5,174 nucleotides of DNA from an uncultured Clostridia bacterium (GTDB lineage: Bacteria > Bacillota > Clostridia > Christensenellales > Borkfalkiaceae). The DNA lies in assembly GCA_947627125.1 (NCBI GenBank), contig CANQUY010000120.1, positions 1 to 5,174 of the forward strand. The letters are read 5' to 3'. Under the pieces are notes generated by a model. That model did no database searches. It saw nothing but the letters and a program-made list of their open reading frames with translations, and was not told the DNA's origin. Positions 1 through 5,174 of this stretch are shown one piece after another; positions within the stretch are counted from its first letter, which is position 1, and the number at the start of each line of letters is the position of its first letter. The position numbers were made by a program, and so were the translations under genes.

Positions 1-21
1 GGGGGGGGGGGGGGGGGGGGG
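1..21. repeat. Poly-G homopolymer at the window edge
   Basis: Twenty-one consecutive G residues open the window and run directly into the TATAAT hexamer, with no other base between them. The left end of the tract is not visible, so its true length is unknown. If genuine, it occupies the place of the -35/-10 spacer of the promoter for the lipoprotein gene and would be prone to slipped-strand changes in length. It could instead be a sequencing or assembly artefact, since it sits at a sequence end. The number 21 also matches a common assembly k-mer size and should not be taken as the biological length. Confidence 0.85.
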
Positions 22-27
22 TATAAT
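22..27 (+). promoter_or_regulatory. Candidate sigma-70/SigA -10 box (TATAAT)
   Basis: This is a perfect consensus -10 hexamer. It is followed by GGATATTAGG, which would put transcription start near 33-36 and give a leader of about 75 nt before the ATG at 109. No -35 element can be seen, because everything upstream in the window is G. There is no extended -10 TGn motif, since the preceding bases are GGG. Activity would therefore depend on a -35 hexamer beyond the window edge at a distance set by the length of the G tract. A six-base AT-rich match can occur by chance, but its position suits the downstream gene. Confidence 0.5.
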
Positions 28-57
28 GGATATTAGGATTTTGCCTCCTTTTCAGCC

Positions 58-84
58 ATTTGTGTGGAGAAAGGAGTCACAAAT
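58..84 (+). promoter_or_regulatory. Leader hairpin with Shine-Dalgarno-like loop
   Basis: ATTTGTG (58-64) and CACAAAT (78-84) are perfect 7-bp complements around a 13-nt loop (65-77) that contains GGAGAAAGGAG. The 9-mer GGAGAAAGG occurs here (66-74) and again at the working ribosome site (98-106). Just upstream, CTCCTTT (45-51) is an anti-Shine-Dalgarno-like stretch. It can pair with AAAGGAG in this loop (70-76) or, over six bases, with AAGGAG at the real site (96-101). The pairing is visible in the sequence. Any role in tuning translation, for example as a standby or decoy site, is inferred. Confidence 0.4.
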
Positions 85-94
85 CACATTTTCA

Positions 95-101
95 TAAGGA
101 G
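95..101 (+). promoter_or_regulatory. Ribosome binding site for the large lipoprotein
   Basis: TAAGGAG lies seven bases upstream of the ATG at 109 (bases 102-108 between), a near-ideal Shine-Dalgarno and spacing. It decides the start codon. The in-frame GTG at 64 would add 15 residues ahead of the signal peptide, but it has no ribosome site in front of it, only the pyrimidine-rich CCTCCTTTTC stretch. Confidence 0.9.
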
Positions 102-108
102 AAAGGCA

Positions 109-195
109 ATGAAAGGCAAAAAACGCATTTCGATCCTTGCGACCCTCATCTGTGTGTTCGCCCTCGTGTTCTCCCTCGGGATCATGAGCGCATGC
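109..195 (+). other. Lipoprotein signal peptide and lipidated Cys29
   Basis: The first residues are positively charged (KGKKR), followed by a hydrophobic core (ISILATLICVFALVFSLGI) and the lipobox M-S-A-C. Cleavage by signal peptidase II (Lsp) would leave Cys29 (codon 193-195) for diacylglycerol attachment by Lgt. Met at the -3 position is less usual than Leu but acceptable. The next residues, GNTDSGNAQ, form a polar flexible tether typical of Firmicutes lipoproteins. Confidence 0.92.
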
Positions 196-3100
196 GGAAA
201 CACCGACAGCGGGAACGCACAGATCACCGAAACGGCGAGCGGCAACTGGTACTACGGTTCCGTCCTGCCTGCAGACAGCCTCGGCGCGGAGGGAGATTTC
301 TACCTCAACACCAAGACCCTCGCAAGCTACAAAAAGACTGCCGCGGGTTGGTCCACGGTGAGTTTGGAGGAGAGCGGCGAATGGCTGTACGGCGTCGGCG
401 CACCCGATGCCGCGATCGGCGCCCCCAACGACTTCTATCTCGACACCAGGGCGGGCGACCTCTATCATAAGACCGCCGAGGGCTGGGAGAACATTCTCAA
501 GCTCTTCGGCACGAACGGCCGTGACGGCGTGGTGTGGTTCTCCGGGAACGGCGAACCCACAGGGCTTCCCACGGGCTCCATGGCGGGTGACTTCTACCTC
601 GATTACAGCAAGTTCGACGTGTATCAACTCGACGCGGACGGAAAGACTTGGAACAATCTCGGCTCTCTCAAGGGTTCGGACGGTGAAACGCCCGCACTGC
701 CCGAGGCGGAGAAGGTGACGGTGACGTTCGACGTGAACGGCGGCAACGTGCTTGAGAATGCGACGGTGGAAGTTTCCAAGGGGGACAGCATTGCCGCGCT
801 TCCCGTGCCCACGCGCACGAATTACACCTTCCTCGGCTGGTTCACGGGGACGGAAGTCAACGACGGGCAGGTGACGACGGTCACTCCCATCTCCCGCGCC
901 ATGACCCTCGTCGCCCACTGGGTCTTCTCGGGGAAATACACGTTTGATTCCTTCTCAGTGGAAGGCACGCCGGTGAATGTTTCGGAGGGGATCTCCTTCC
1001 GTGAAGGGACGACGCATACGTTTGAATTCCTCGCGCACGGCGCAGATGATTCCTTCCTCCAGGTTTGGTACGGCAAGGAGGGCGTGGAAGGCTCGGCGCT
1101 CTGGAATAAGGCGCTTGCGGGCACGGTCTACACGCAGGGCTTTGTCGGGACTGTGCAGAAAGGGGAACACGGCGAGATGACGATGGTCATCGGCAGCGCA
1201 GGCTTTACCGAGGCCGGTGTCTATTATGTCTATATGGAATCGGACGGGCACACATCTTCCTCTTGGAAAGTGGAAGTAAAGGCGCAGCCCGTTGTCACGC
1301 CGGGGGCTCCCGGTGAGGATAAGATCGAACTCCTCGAGGGCAAGATCGAATCTCCCGACAGCGCGGCGACGATCGGTTTCGACGAGATCAAGAGCTATAC
1401 GTTTGTTTTGCAGCATGACGCTCTGAAAGCGGGCGAGAGCAAGCCCCACCTCATCCTCGGCGCGAATGCAAAGACGCACGATACGGTCTATACGGCCGCA
1501 GAACACGATTTTATTTTGAAGGAAGATGCAGACGTCTATTACTCGCCAATTTCGAGCGACGGCATCTATGTAGACGAAACATTCAATCAAATGTCGTATG
1601 CGGAGTGGCTCGAAGCGACCAATGTTTACGGCAATGCCAACAATAAATCGGGATATCGCGGACTTTATAAATATGAAACCGGCATTACGGTATATAAAGA
1701 TGAAACGAATAGCCATTATAATTCGAGTTATATACGCGATGTCCTCACGGTAGAATACAACGGGCAGCTCTATTATTACGATTCCGAACAGCATCAGTTC
1801 CTTTCACAGATGTATCCTCGCACGGTACTTTCCGTGAGCGGCGGGCAGGATATTCATATCAAGCCTTACGTCTACACCTATACCTACGGCGAGCCCATGG
1901 CAAGGGAGTTCAACGGTCTTTTTGCAGATCTTGGTACCCCGGATAAAAACGGTCACGGCATGAAGGCGACCATGAAGATCTCCTCGTTTGAAGTGCATGA
2001 CGGCTATGCGGAGATCACCCTTCAGGTCGGCGTCGCCTCTGAAAAGAGAGGATATTACGTCGACGAGGTCAATCTCCAGCCCACCTTGATCTATGAACTT
2101 GAAGTTGACGGAAAGACCGTACTTTTCGACCTCATCAAGGGCGAGAAGATCGAAGAGGAGAGCGGCTACACCAAGGCCAAGCTCAATGTGGAAGTGAGAT
2201 CGGCCGACGGGGCAAAGCCCGTACAATTGAGCGATGGTGCGAAAAATCTTTCTACGTCGTACCTGAATGCCGAAGTCCCCAAAGATATCAAATTGGAATG
2301 GACGGGGAGCAAGAAAGATTTTGAGCTCCTCGGCGTTTACATGAACGGGGTGGAACTTGACCATGACGAAATTTATAAAGACGACTATGTGTCCTTCGCG
2401 TACCGTTATGACGGCGTAATGGAAGAAGACGGTAAGATGAAAGCGTGCTTCGATTTCTATCACTTTACCGTTTATGACAAAGTACCGTCGTCGTACAGCC
2501 AGGCTCTTAGGATCGATTATACCTATCAAGGGATCAAATATAGCCAGTATATCACCATTTCATCGTCGTATTCCTCATACGATGCGGAGATCTATGTCCG
2601 TGCGGGGCGTCCTTTGCTCGAGGCATGGCACAAGGTGCTCGAGGAGTATGCGGGCGCGAACGATCCGAAGGGATATATGACGAATATGAAGAACTTGATC
2701 GATCCTCTTTATGAAAACATCGATTATGTGTCCTTTGAGCAGTATCATAAGATCTTCCTGAATACAAATACGAGCGAGATCTACAACCAGAAGGGTCTTC
2801 CGCTCGACATGAACTACTCGAGCAATATTCCCGACACGCCGTTTGCGACAGCCACAGAGGAGAAGTATAACGCCGTTTCGGCGGATTTTATGACCCGCAT
2901 GAACGCGATGTACAACGGCGTCAGCCGCGCGGCACTGCTCACATGGTATACGAACAACTACTACAAGAATACGAGTCAGTTCTATCAGAATCCTTCCCAG
3001 TGGAGCACGATCTACAGCTACTATCCCAGTATCTTCTACGGCGCAACGAAGAACAGTCAAATCTACCCGTATCTTCCTTGGTCGTATGCAAGCAAGTATA

Positions 3101-4794
3101 CCTTCGGTTCTGCGGAAGGATATGCGTACTTCATTGAAAATGTGTTCAAGCTCTATGCGCCCCAGACAGTTGCGGACCTTCTCGATGAGATTTATGAAAC
3201 CCGTACAGCTGTGACGGATCAGCTCTGCGTGATTGCAGAGGGACTGCTTCAGACGGCGCACGACGCATACCACGCAGACCCCAAAGACGAAACGTTGGAG
3301 GCATACCTCAAGGCGATCAATGCCTACACCACGCTCGTTTTGACGCAGACGGAATTGGTTCGCTACAATACCAGAGTCACATTATTGCAGGCTTTGAATT
3401 ACATTTACAGCGATTACGGTGCATACAGCGACACTTCCGAACTTGGCCAGAAACTGAAGGCTGCCAACAGCGCCGCCAACACTGCCAAGTCACAGCTCAC
3501 TGCGGACACGTTGAGCATGGAAACACTGAACGCTTATGCGGAGGCGATCGAAGCATACGCAAATGCGATCGCGGAATACTCTGTTTCCCGTAACTCCGTG
3601 AATACCGTTGCCACGCTCACGGCTACATGGGAGGACATCGACTCCAAGAAGGAAGCAGGAACGCTCACCGATGTGCAGATCGTTCTCTATGACGCATATC
3701 AGTCCTACCGCACGGAAGGGTTGGCGGAAGGCGCTTCGCCCGACAAGATCCTTGCCCTCAAGGAAAAGACCGATCTCTTCTTTGGCGCAGCCGTTACGAA
3801 TCCCGACTCCTATGACGTTCATCGGGATATCCATACTTGGCTGAACGACAGAAATGTATTCTCCTTGAAGAATTTGCGTGACCTCCCGGCGCTCTTCCTC
3901 GCCTATGACGCCTTCTCCAACCACTATGAGATGCTCTCGTATTTCAGCGGCAATTCCTTCACGGTGGCACAATTCGCACATGCGTATAAGGTGCTCTACG
4001 TCGATAAGGCGGAGAGGGGTTCCGATGAATACATGACGCTTTTGGATGAATTCCTCGCAGTCGTCCACAAGAGCCTTGATATGAGCGAAGACGACACGAA
4101 GAAGGGAATCACCTCCGCGCTTGGGCTGTATCTCAATCTTCCCGTCAGGGCAAAACTTGAGAAGGCATATAAGGATAATCCTTCGGACGAGGCGGCGAAG
4201 AACGCTTACCTCGACTATATCGACGGTATCCTTGCCGTGGATTCCTACTCGGCGCTCAGCAATCGCTTCAACTATATCGTAGATTCCTACAGGAGCCCCG
4301 AAACGGGCGTCGAGCTGTCCGCGTTCTTGGATAAACTCGTCGGGTATCTCGATGGCGAAGAAGGCGACGCAAGTTTTGTGACGGGTTTCATGACGGCACG
4401 CAAAAACGATCACGCCGCAGCGACCGATTACGAGGGATTCAATTCGAAGTATCCTCAATACCAAGGCTGGAATCCGAACACGGTCATCAACGTACATATC
4501 AGCAGCTATATCGATCAATCGTTGCTGAACTTGCAGGATAGCGATGGCAAATATGTATTCACCACAGACGGCAATAAGCCCTTGGACGATAATTCAAATG
4601 TGAAGCAGCTGGATGAGGGCTTGAGGGAGCTCTATGAGCAGTACGTTGCCACCATGGGCAAGGAAGACGCGACAAGCGTCAAGAACCATAAGATCCTTGC
4701 GCAAAACCTGTACATGGCGCTGGCGAGATATCTTACCGATACGGCGCGCAACGGTGAGAACTGGAAATCCGCACCGGACGGATTCAGATATTAA
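109..4794 (+). CDS. Large modular surface lipoprotein with InlB-type repeat
   Basis: Predicted membrane-anchored, surface-exposed lipoprotein of 1561 residues; the ligand is unknown and I do not recognise the family as a whole. Residues 1-28 are a lipoprotein signal peptide (KGKKR n-region, hydrophobic core 7-25, MSA-C lipobox, Cys29). Residues 45-184 hold three related W..G...P...GDFYLD...Y...W modules, with Gly-X-Y remnants GTNGRDG (134-140) and KGSDGE (188-193). Residues 203-271 match an InlB B-repeat (TFDVNGG...P.R..YTFLGWF...T.V.AHW). Residues 275-392 look like a beta-sandwich, followed by a PVVTPGAPGED linker (394-404). Residues 409-820 are beta-rich with a tyrosine-dense core (516-593). 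Residues ~825-1561 look mainly helical with related repeats. No LPxTG motif, C-terminal membrane segment or catalytic motif is seen. It appears monocistronic: the promoter is close in front and an intrinsic terminator starts 39 bases after TAA. The start is set by TAAGGAG and by the signal peptide beginning at this Met. Adhesion or polymer binding is inferred from the InlB-type and modular repeats only. Confidence 0.95.
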   Translation: MKGKKRISILATLICVFALVFSLGIMSACGNTDSGNAQITETASGNWYYGSVLPADSLGAEGDFYLNTKTLASYKKTAAGWSTVSLEESGEWLYGVGAPDAAIGAPNDFYLDTRAGDLYHKTAEGWENILKLFGTNGRDGVVWFSGNGEPTGLPTGSMAGDFYLDYSKFDVYQLDADGKTWNNLGSLKGSDGETPALPEAEKVTVTFDVNGGNVLENATVEVSKGDSIAALPVPTRTNYTFLGWFTGTEVNDGQVTTVTPISRAMTLVAHWVFSGKYTFDSFSVEGTPVNVSEGISFREGTTHTFEFLAHGADDSFLQVWYGKEGVEGSALWNKALAGTVYTQGFVGTVQKGEHGEMTMVIGSAGFTEAGVYYVYMESDGHTSSSWKVEVKAQPVVTPGAPGEDKIELLEGKIESPDSAATIGFDEIKSYTFVLQHDALKAGESKPHLILGANAKTHDTVYTAAEHDFILKEDADVYYSPISSDGIYVDETFNQMSYAEWLEATNVYGNANNKSGYRGLYKYETGITVYKDETNSHYNSSYIRDVLTVEYNGQLYYYDSEQHQFLSQMYPRTVLSVSGGQDIHIKPYVYTYTYGEPMAREFNGLFADLGTPDKNGHGMKATMKISSFEVHDGYAEITLQVGVASEKRGYYVDEVNLQPTLIYELEVDGKTVLFDLIKGEKIEEESGYTKAKLNVEVRSADGAKPVQLSDGAKNLSTSYLNAEVPKDIKLEWTGSKKDFELLGVYMNGVELDHDEIYKDDYVSFAYRYDGVMEEDGKMKACFDFYHFTVYDKVPSSYSQALRIDYTYQGIKYSQYITISSSYSSYDAEIYVRAGRPLLEAWHKVLEEYAGANDPKGYMTNMKNLIDPLYENIDYVSFEQYHKIFLNTNTSEIYNQKGLPLDMNYSSNIPDTPFATATEEKYNAVSADFMTRMNAMYNGVSRAALLTWYTNNYYKNTSQFYQNPSQWSTIYSYYPSIFYGATKNSQIYPYLPWSYASKYTFGSAEGYAYFIENVFKLYAPQTVADLLDEIYETRTAVTDQLCVIAEGLLQTAHDAYHADPKDETLEAYLKAINAYTTLVLTQTELVRYNTRVTLLQALNYIYSDYGAYSDTSELGQKLKAANSAANTAKSQLTADTLSMETLNAYAEAIEAYANAIAEYSVSRNSVNTVATLTATWEDIDSKKEAGTLTDVQIVLYDAYQSYRTEGLAEGASPDKILALKEKTDLFFGAAVTNPDSYDVHRDIHTWLNDRNVFSLKNLRDLPALFLAYDAFSNHYEMLSYFSGNSFTVAQFAHAYKVLYVDKAERGSDEYMTLLDEFLAVVHKSLDMSEDDTKKGITSALGLYLNLPVRAKLEKAYKDNPSDEAAKNAYLDYIDGILAVDSYSALSNRFNYIVDSYRSPETGVELSAFLDKLVGYLDGEEGDASFVTGFMTARKNDHAAATDYEGFNSKYPQYQGWNPNTVINVHISSYIDQSLLNLQDSDGKYVFTTDGNKPLDDNSNVKQLDEGLRELYEQYVATMGKEDATSVKNHKILAQNLYMALARYLTDTARNGENWKSAPDGFRY
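241..660 (+). repeat. Three W..G...GDFYLD...W protein modules
   Basis: Three modules of roughly 41-44 residues lie in tandem at about residues 45-86, 90-130 and 141-184. Each has W-(Y/L/F)-x-G near its start, a Pro about four residues on, a GDFYL(N/D) or NDFYLD strand, then a Tyr and a closing Trp (GW or TW). Module 2 ends in GTNGRDG and module 3 in KGSDGE, short collagen-like Gly-X-Y pieces. From general knowledge, similar modules alternate with Gly-X-Y stretches in phage tail-fibre-like and collagen-like surface proteins of Firmicutes. Here the Gly-X-Y part is nearly absent. The repeats are diverged at DNA level, so they are old rather than recent duplications. Confidence 0.8.
715..921 (+). 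other. InlB B-repeat domain (Listeria-Bacteroides repeat)
   Basis: Residues 203-271 show the hallmark pattern of the InlB B-repeat family (Flg_new type): VTVTFDVNGG, a middle strand ending in KGDSIAALPVP, then R.NYTFLGWF, and a closing T(L)VAHW. The length of about 69 residues is usual for the family. Such repeats are extracellular beta-grasp-like spacers or binding modules in Firmicutes and Bacteroides surface proteins. Only one copy is present here. Confidence 0.93.
3244..4248 (+). repeat. Related helical segments in the C-terminal half
   Basis: Three segments in the predicted helical region resemble one another: residues ~1046-1076 (3244-3336), ~1119-1158 (3463-3582) and ~1350-1380 (4156-4248). 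Segments 1 and 2 share ETLxAYxxAIxAY, with 9 of 13 residues identical (1061-1073 against 1138-1150). Segments 1 and 3 share AYxxxPxDE followed after three or four residues by AYL. They read as amphipathic helix-turn-helix units with Ala and Tyr at packing positions. They loosely recall the FIVAR-type or TPR-like hairpins of surface proteins, but no family can be assigned by eye. Confidence 0.5.
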
Positions 4795-4806
4795 GCTCAC
4801 ACTTGG

Positions 4807-4821
4807 GGGTATTTGATACCC
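4807..4821 (+). other. Small hairpin just after the stop codon
   Basis: GGGTAT (4807-4812) and ATACCC (4816-4821) form a perfect 6-bp stem around a TTG loop, starting 12 bases after the TAA. It has no T-tract of its own and lies 12 bases before the intrinsic terminator. It could protect the 3' end of the mRNA or aid pausing; both are inferences. Confidence 0.5.
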
Positions 4822-4833
4822 TTATCCACACAG

Positions 4834-4863
4834 CAAAAAAGAGAGGGTGACCTCTCTTTTTTG
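4834..4863 (+). terminator. Rho-independent terminator of the lipoprotein gene
   Basis: CAAAAAAGAGAGG (4834-4846) and CCTCTCTTTTTTG (4851-4863) form a perfect 13-bp stem closed by a GTGA tetraloop. The T6 tract on the right arm mirrors an A6 tract on the left, so the structure could work in both directions. It begins 39 bases after the stop codon and marks the end of the transcription unit. Confidence 0.93.
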
Positions 4864-4892
4864 TATGGTATGAGGACAGGGGCGGGGCGGCT

Positions 4893-4926
4893 GCTCATTC
4901 TGTCCCGTGCCCTGCCGCTCATTCTG
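4893..4926. repeat. 10-bp direct repeat GCTCATTCTG, 24 bases apart
   Basis: GCTCATTCTG is found at 4893-4902 and again at 4917-4926. The second copy continues into the longer interspersed motif at 4917-4944, while the first breaks off after CTG. This looks like a truncated copy of the same element or the footprint of an insertion or duplication. The flanking DNA is GC-rich and non-coding. Confidence 0.6.
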
Positions 4927-4944
4927 AGCGTAGCGAAGGATCCC
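4917..4944. repeat. Interspersed TCATTCTGAGCG...GAAGGATCCC motif
   Basis: The core TCATTCTGAG (4919-4928), followed by CGTAGCGAAGGATC, matches a motif type I associate with intergenic repeats of many gut bacteria. Within this window its exact reverse complement, CTCAGAATGA, occurs at 5133-5142 as an arm of the large palindrome. A variant, TCATGCTGAG, occurs at 5032-5041. It is a repeat element, not coding sequence. Confidence 0.65.
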
Positions 4945-4978
4945 ATAAAACGCACGGAAGCACATTTGGGAACAAAAA

Positions 4979-5025
4979 CCCCTCAGTCACTGCGTGACAG
5001 CTCCCCTAAGAGGGGAGCCGAGGGG
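4979..5025. repeat. Cloverleaf-like palindromic repeat element
   Basis: Three perfect stems are nested. An outer stem, CCCCTC (4979-4984) with GAGGGG (5020-5025), encloses two side-by-side hairpins: GTCAC (4986-4990) with GTGAC (4994-4998) around TGC, and GCTCCCC (5000-5006) with GGGGAGC (5012-5018) around TAAGA. Single-stranded DNA or RNA of this stretch would fold into a three-way junction with almost no unpaired bases. This is a REP-like or small non-autonomous repeat. The type resembles elements common in gut Clostridia, from general familiarity rather than a search. Confidence 0.75.
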
Positions 5026-5028
5026 GCG

Positions 5029-5145
5029 GCGTCATGCTGAGAAGGGGAGTTGTACCGAAGCATCTCGCCGCAAAGAATACGCCCCGCGAGATTCTTCGGG
5101 TTAATTCGTCGGACTTCGTAGTTTGTCCGTTTCTCAGAATGACGC
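5029..5145. repeat. ~117-bp nested imperfect palindrome (MITE/REP-like)
   Basis: The outer arms 5029-5043 and 5131-5145 pair at 14 of 15 positions (one G-A mismatch at 5036/5138). Inside, CCGAAG-C-ATCTCGC (5055-5068) pairs with GCGAGAT-T-CTTCGG (5086-5099) at 13 of 14 positions. A second inner hairpin pairs CGGAC (5110-5114) with GTCCG (5125-5129). The outer arms carry TCAT(G)CTGAGAA, read inward from both ends, and belong to the same motif family as 4919-4928. No transposase is encoded, so this is a non-autonomous element at most. Short open frames across it are repeat DNA, not genes. Confidence 0.75.
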
Positions 5146-5148
5146 GGG

Positions 5149-5174
5149 GCTGGGTCACTTCGTCCCAGCATTTT
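5149..5174. repeat. GC hairpin followed by TTTT at the window end
   Basis: GCTGGG (5149-5154) and CCCAGC (5164-5169) form a perfect 6-bp stem with a 9-nt loop, followed by ATTTT where the window stops. It could be a cut-off intrinsic terminator or the first hairpin of another repeat unit. The window end prevents a decision. Confidence 0.45.

Noticed and set aside
1..21. Dismissing the G run outright as a two-colour sequencing artefact
   Set aside because: An outward read tail at the left end would appear as C's on this strand, and the run joins a perfect -10 box. It is kept as a finding with the artefact possibility stated.
64..108. In-frame GTG at 64 as an earlier start of the lipoprotein, adding 15 residues
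   Set aside because: No ribosome site precedes it, while the ATG at 109 has TAAGGAG at ideal spacing. The signal peptide is also well formed only from that Met. An in-frame TAG at 34-36 blocks any further extension.
3490..4518. 342-codon open frame on the minus strand (others at 52-918, 955-1794, 1804-2529 and 2575-3273)
   Set aside because: All lie opposite the large gene and mirror its codon structure. Their translations are rich in Arg, Val, Ile and His without domain signatures, and I saw no convincing ribosome sites. They are treated as shadows of the sense gene.
109..4794. Sortase-anchored cell-wall protein or secreted enzyme
   Set aside because: The C-terminus (NWKSAPDGFRY) has no LPxTG motif, hydrophobic segment or basic tail. 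No catalytic motif was recognised, and the lipobox gives a sufficient anchor.
4813..5040. 75-codon open frame after the lipoprotein gene, and a 62-codon reverse frame at 4983-5171
   Set aside because: Both run through the terminator hairpin and/or the palindromic repeats. The peptide reflects repeat DNA and no ribosome site or domain supports a gene.
4979..5145. CRISPR array or tRNA-like gene, suggested by repeated stems and a cloverleaf fold
   Set aside because: There is no regular repeat-spacer pattern. The cloverleaf lacks an anticodon arm, T-loop signature and CCA or acceptor features.

Overview
The window holds one very large protein gene on the + strand (109-4794), with a short 5' region in front and about 380 bases of terminator and palindromic repeat DNA behind it. 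No second gene, RNA gene, CRISPR array or transposase is visible. The protein is a predicted lipoprotein of 1561 residues: it has a lipobox signal peptide, a strong Shine-Dalgarno site and no LPxTG-type anchor. This suggests a Gram-positive or Firmicutes-like bacterium of moderate GC. From general familiarity, the intergenic repeats resemble the TCATTCTGAG...CGAAG...ATC and CCCCTCAGTC...GCTCCCC...GGGGAGC elements scattered through genomes of gut Clostridia. That taxonomic call is an inference.

Layout: 1-21 is an uninterrupted run of G at the window edge, and 22-27 is a perfect TATAAT. Positions 28-108 form a leader with a 7-bp hairpin that exposes a Shine-Dalgarno-like loop, followed by the working ribosome site. 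The coding region runs from 109 to 4794. Two hairpins follow (4807-4821 and 4834-4863), the second a clear intrinsic terminator. From 4893 to 5174 there is a cluster of repeat elements: a short direct repeat, a three-hairpin cloverleaf-like element, a ~117-bp nested palindrome and a last GC hairpin next to TTTT.

The protein is modular. In order it shows a lipid anchor, three W..G...P...GDFYLD...Y...W modules with small collagen-like Gly-X-Y remnants, one InlB B-repeat (Listeria-Bacteroides type), a beta-rich midsection with a tyrosine-rich core, and a ~730-residue C-terminal part that looks helical and carries related helical segments. This fits a long surface-exposed binding or adhesion lipoprotein, but no ligand or enzyme activity can be assigned.

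The most interesting point is the G tract abutting the -10 box. The geometry is the same as known phase-variable promoters in which a homopolymer forms the -35/-10 spacer (Neisseria porA is the classic case). If the tract is real, expression of this surface protein could be switched by slippage. The tract lies at the sequence edge, so its length and even its reality need checking.
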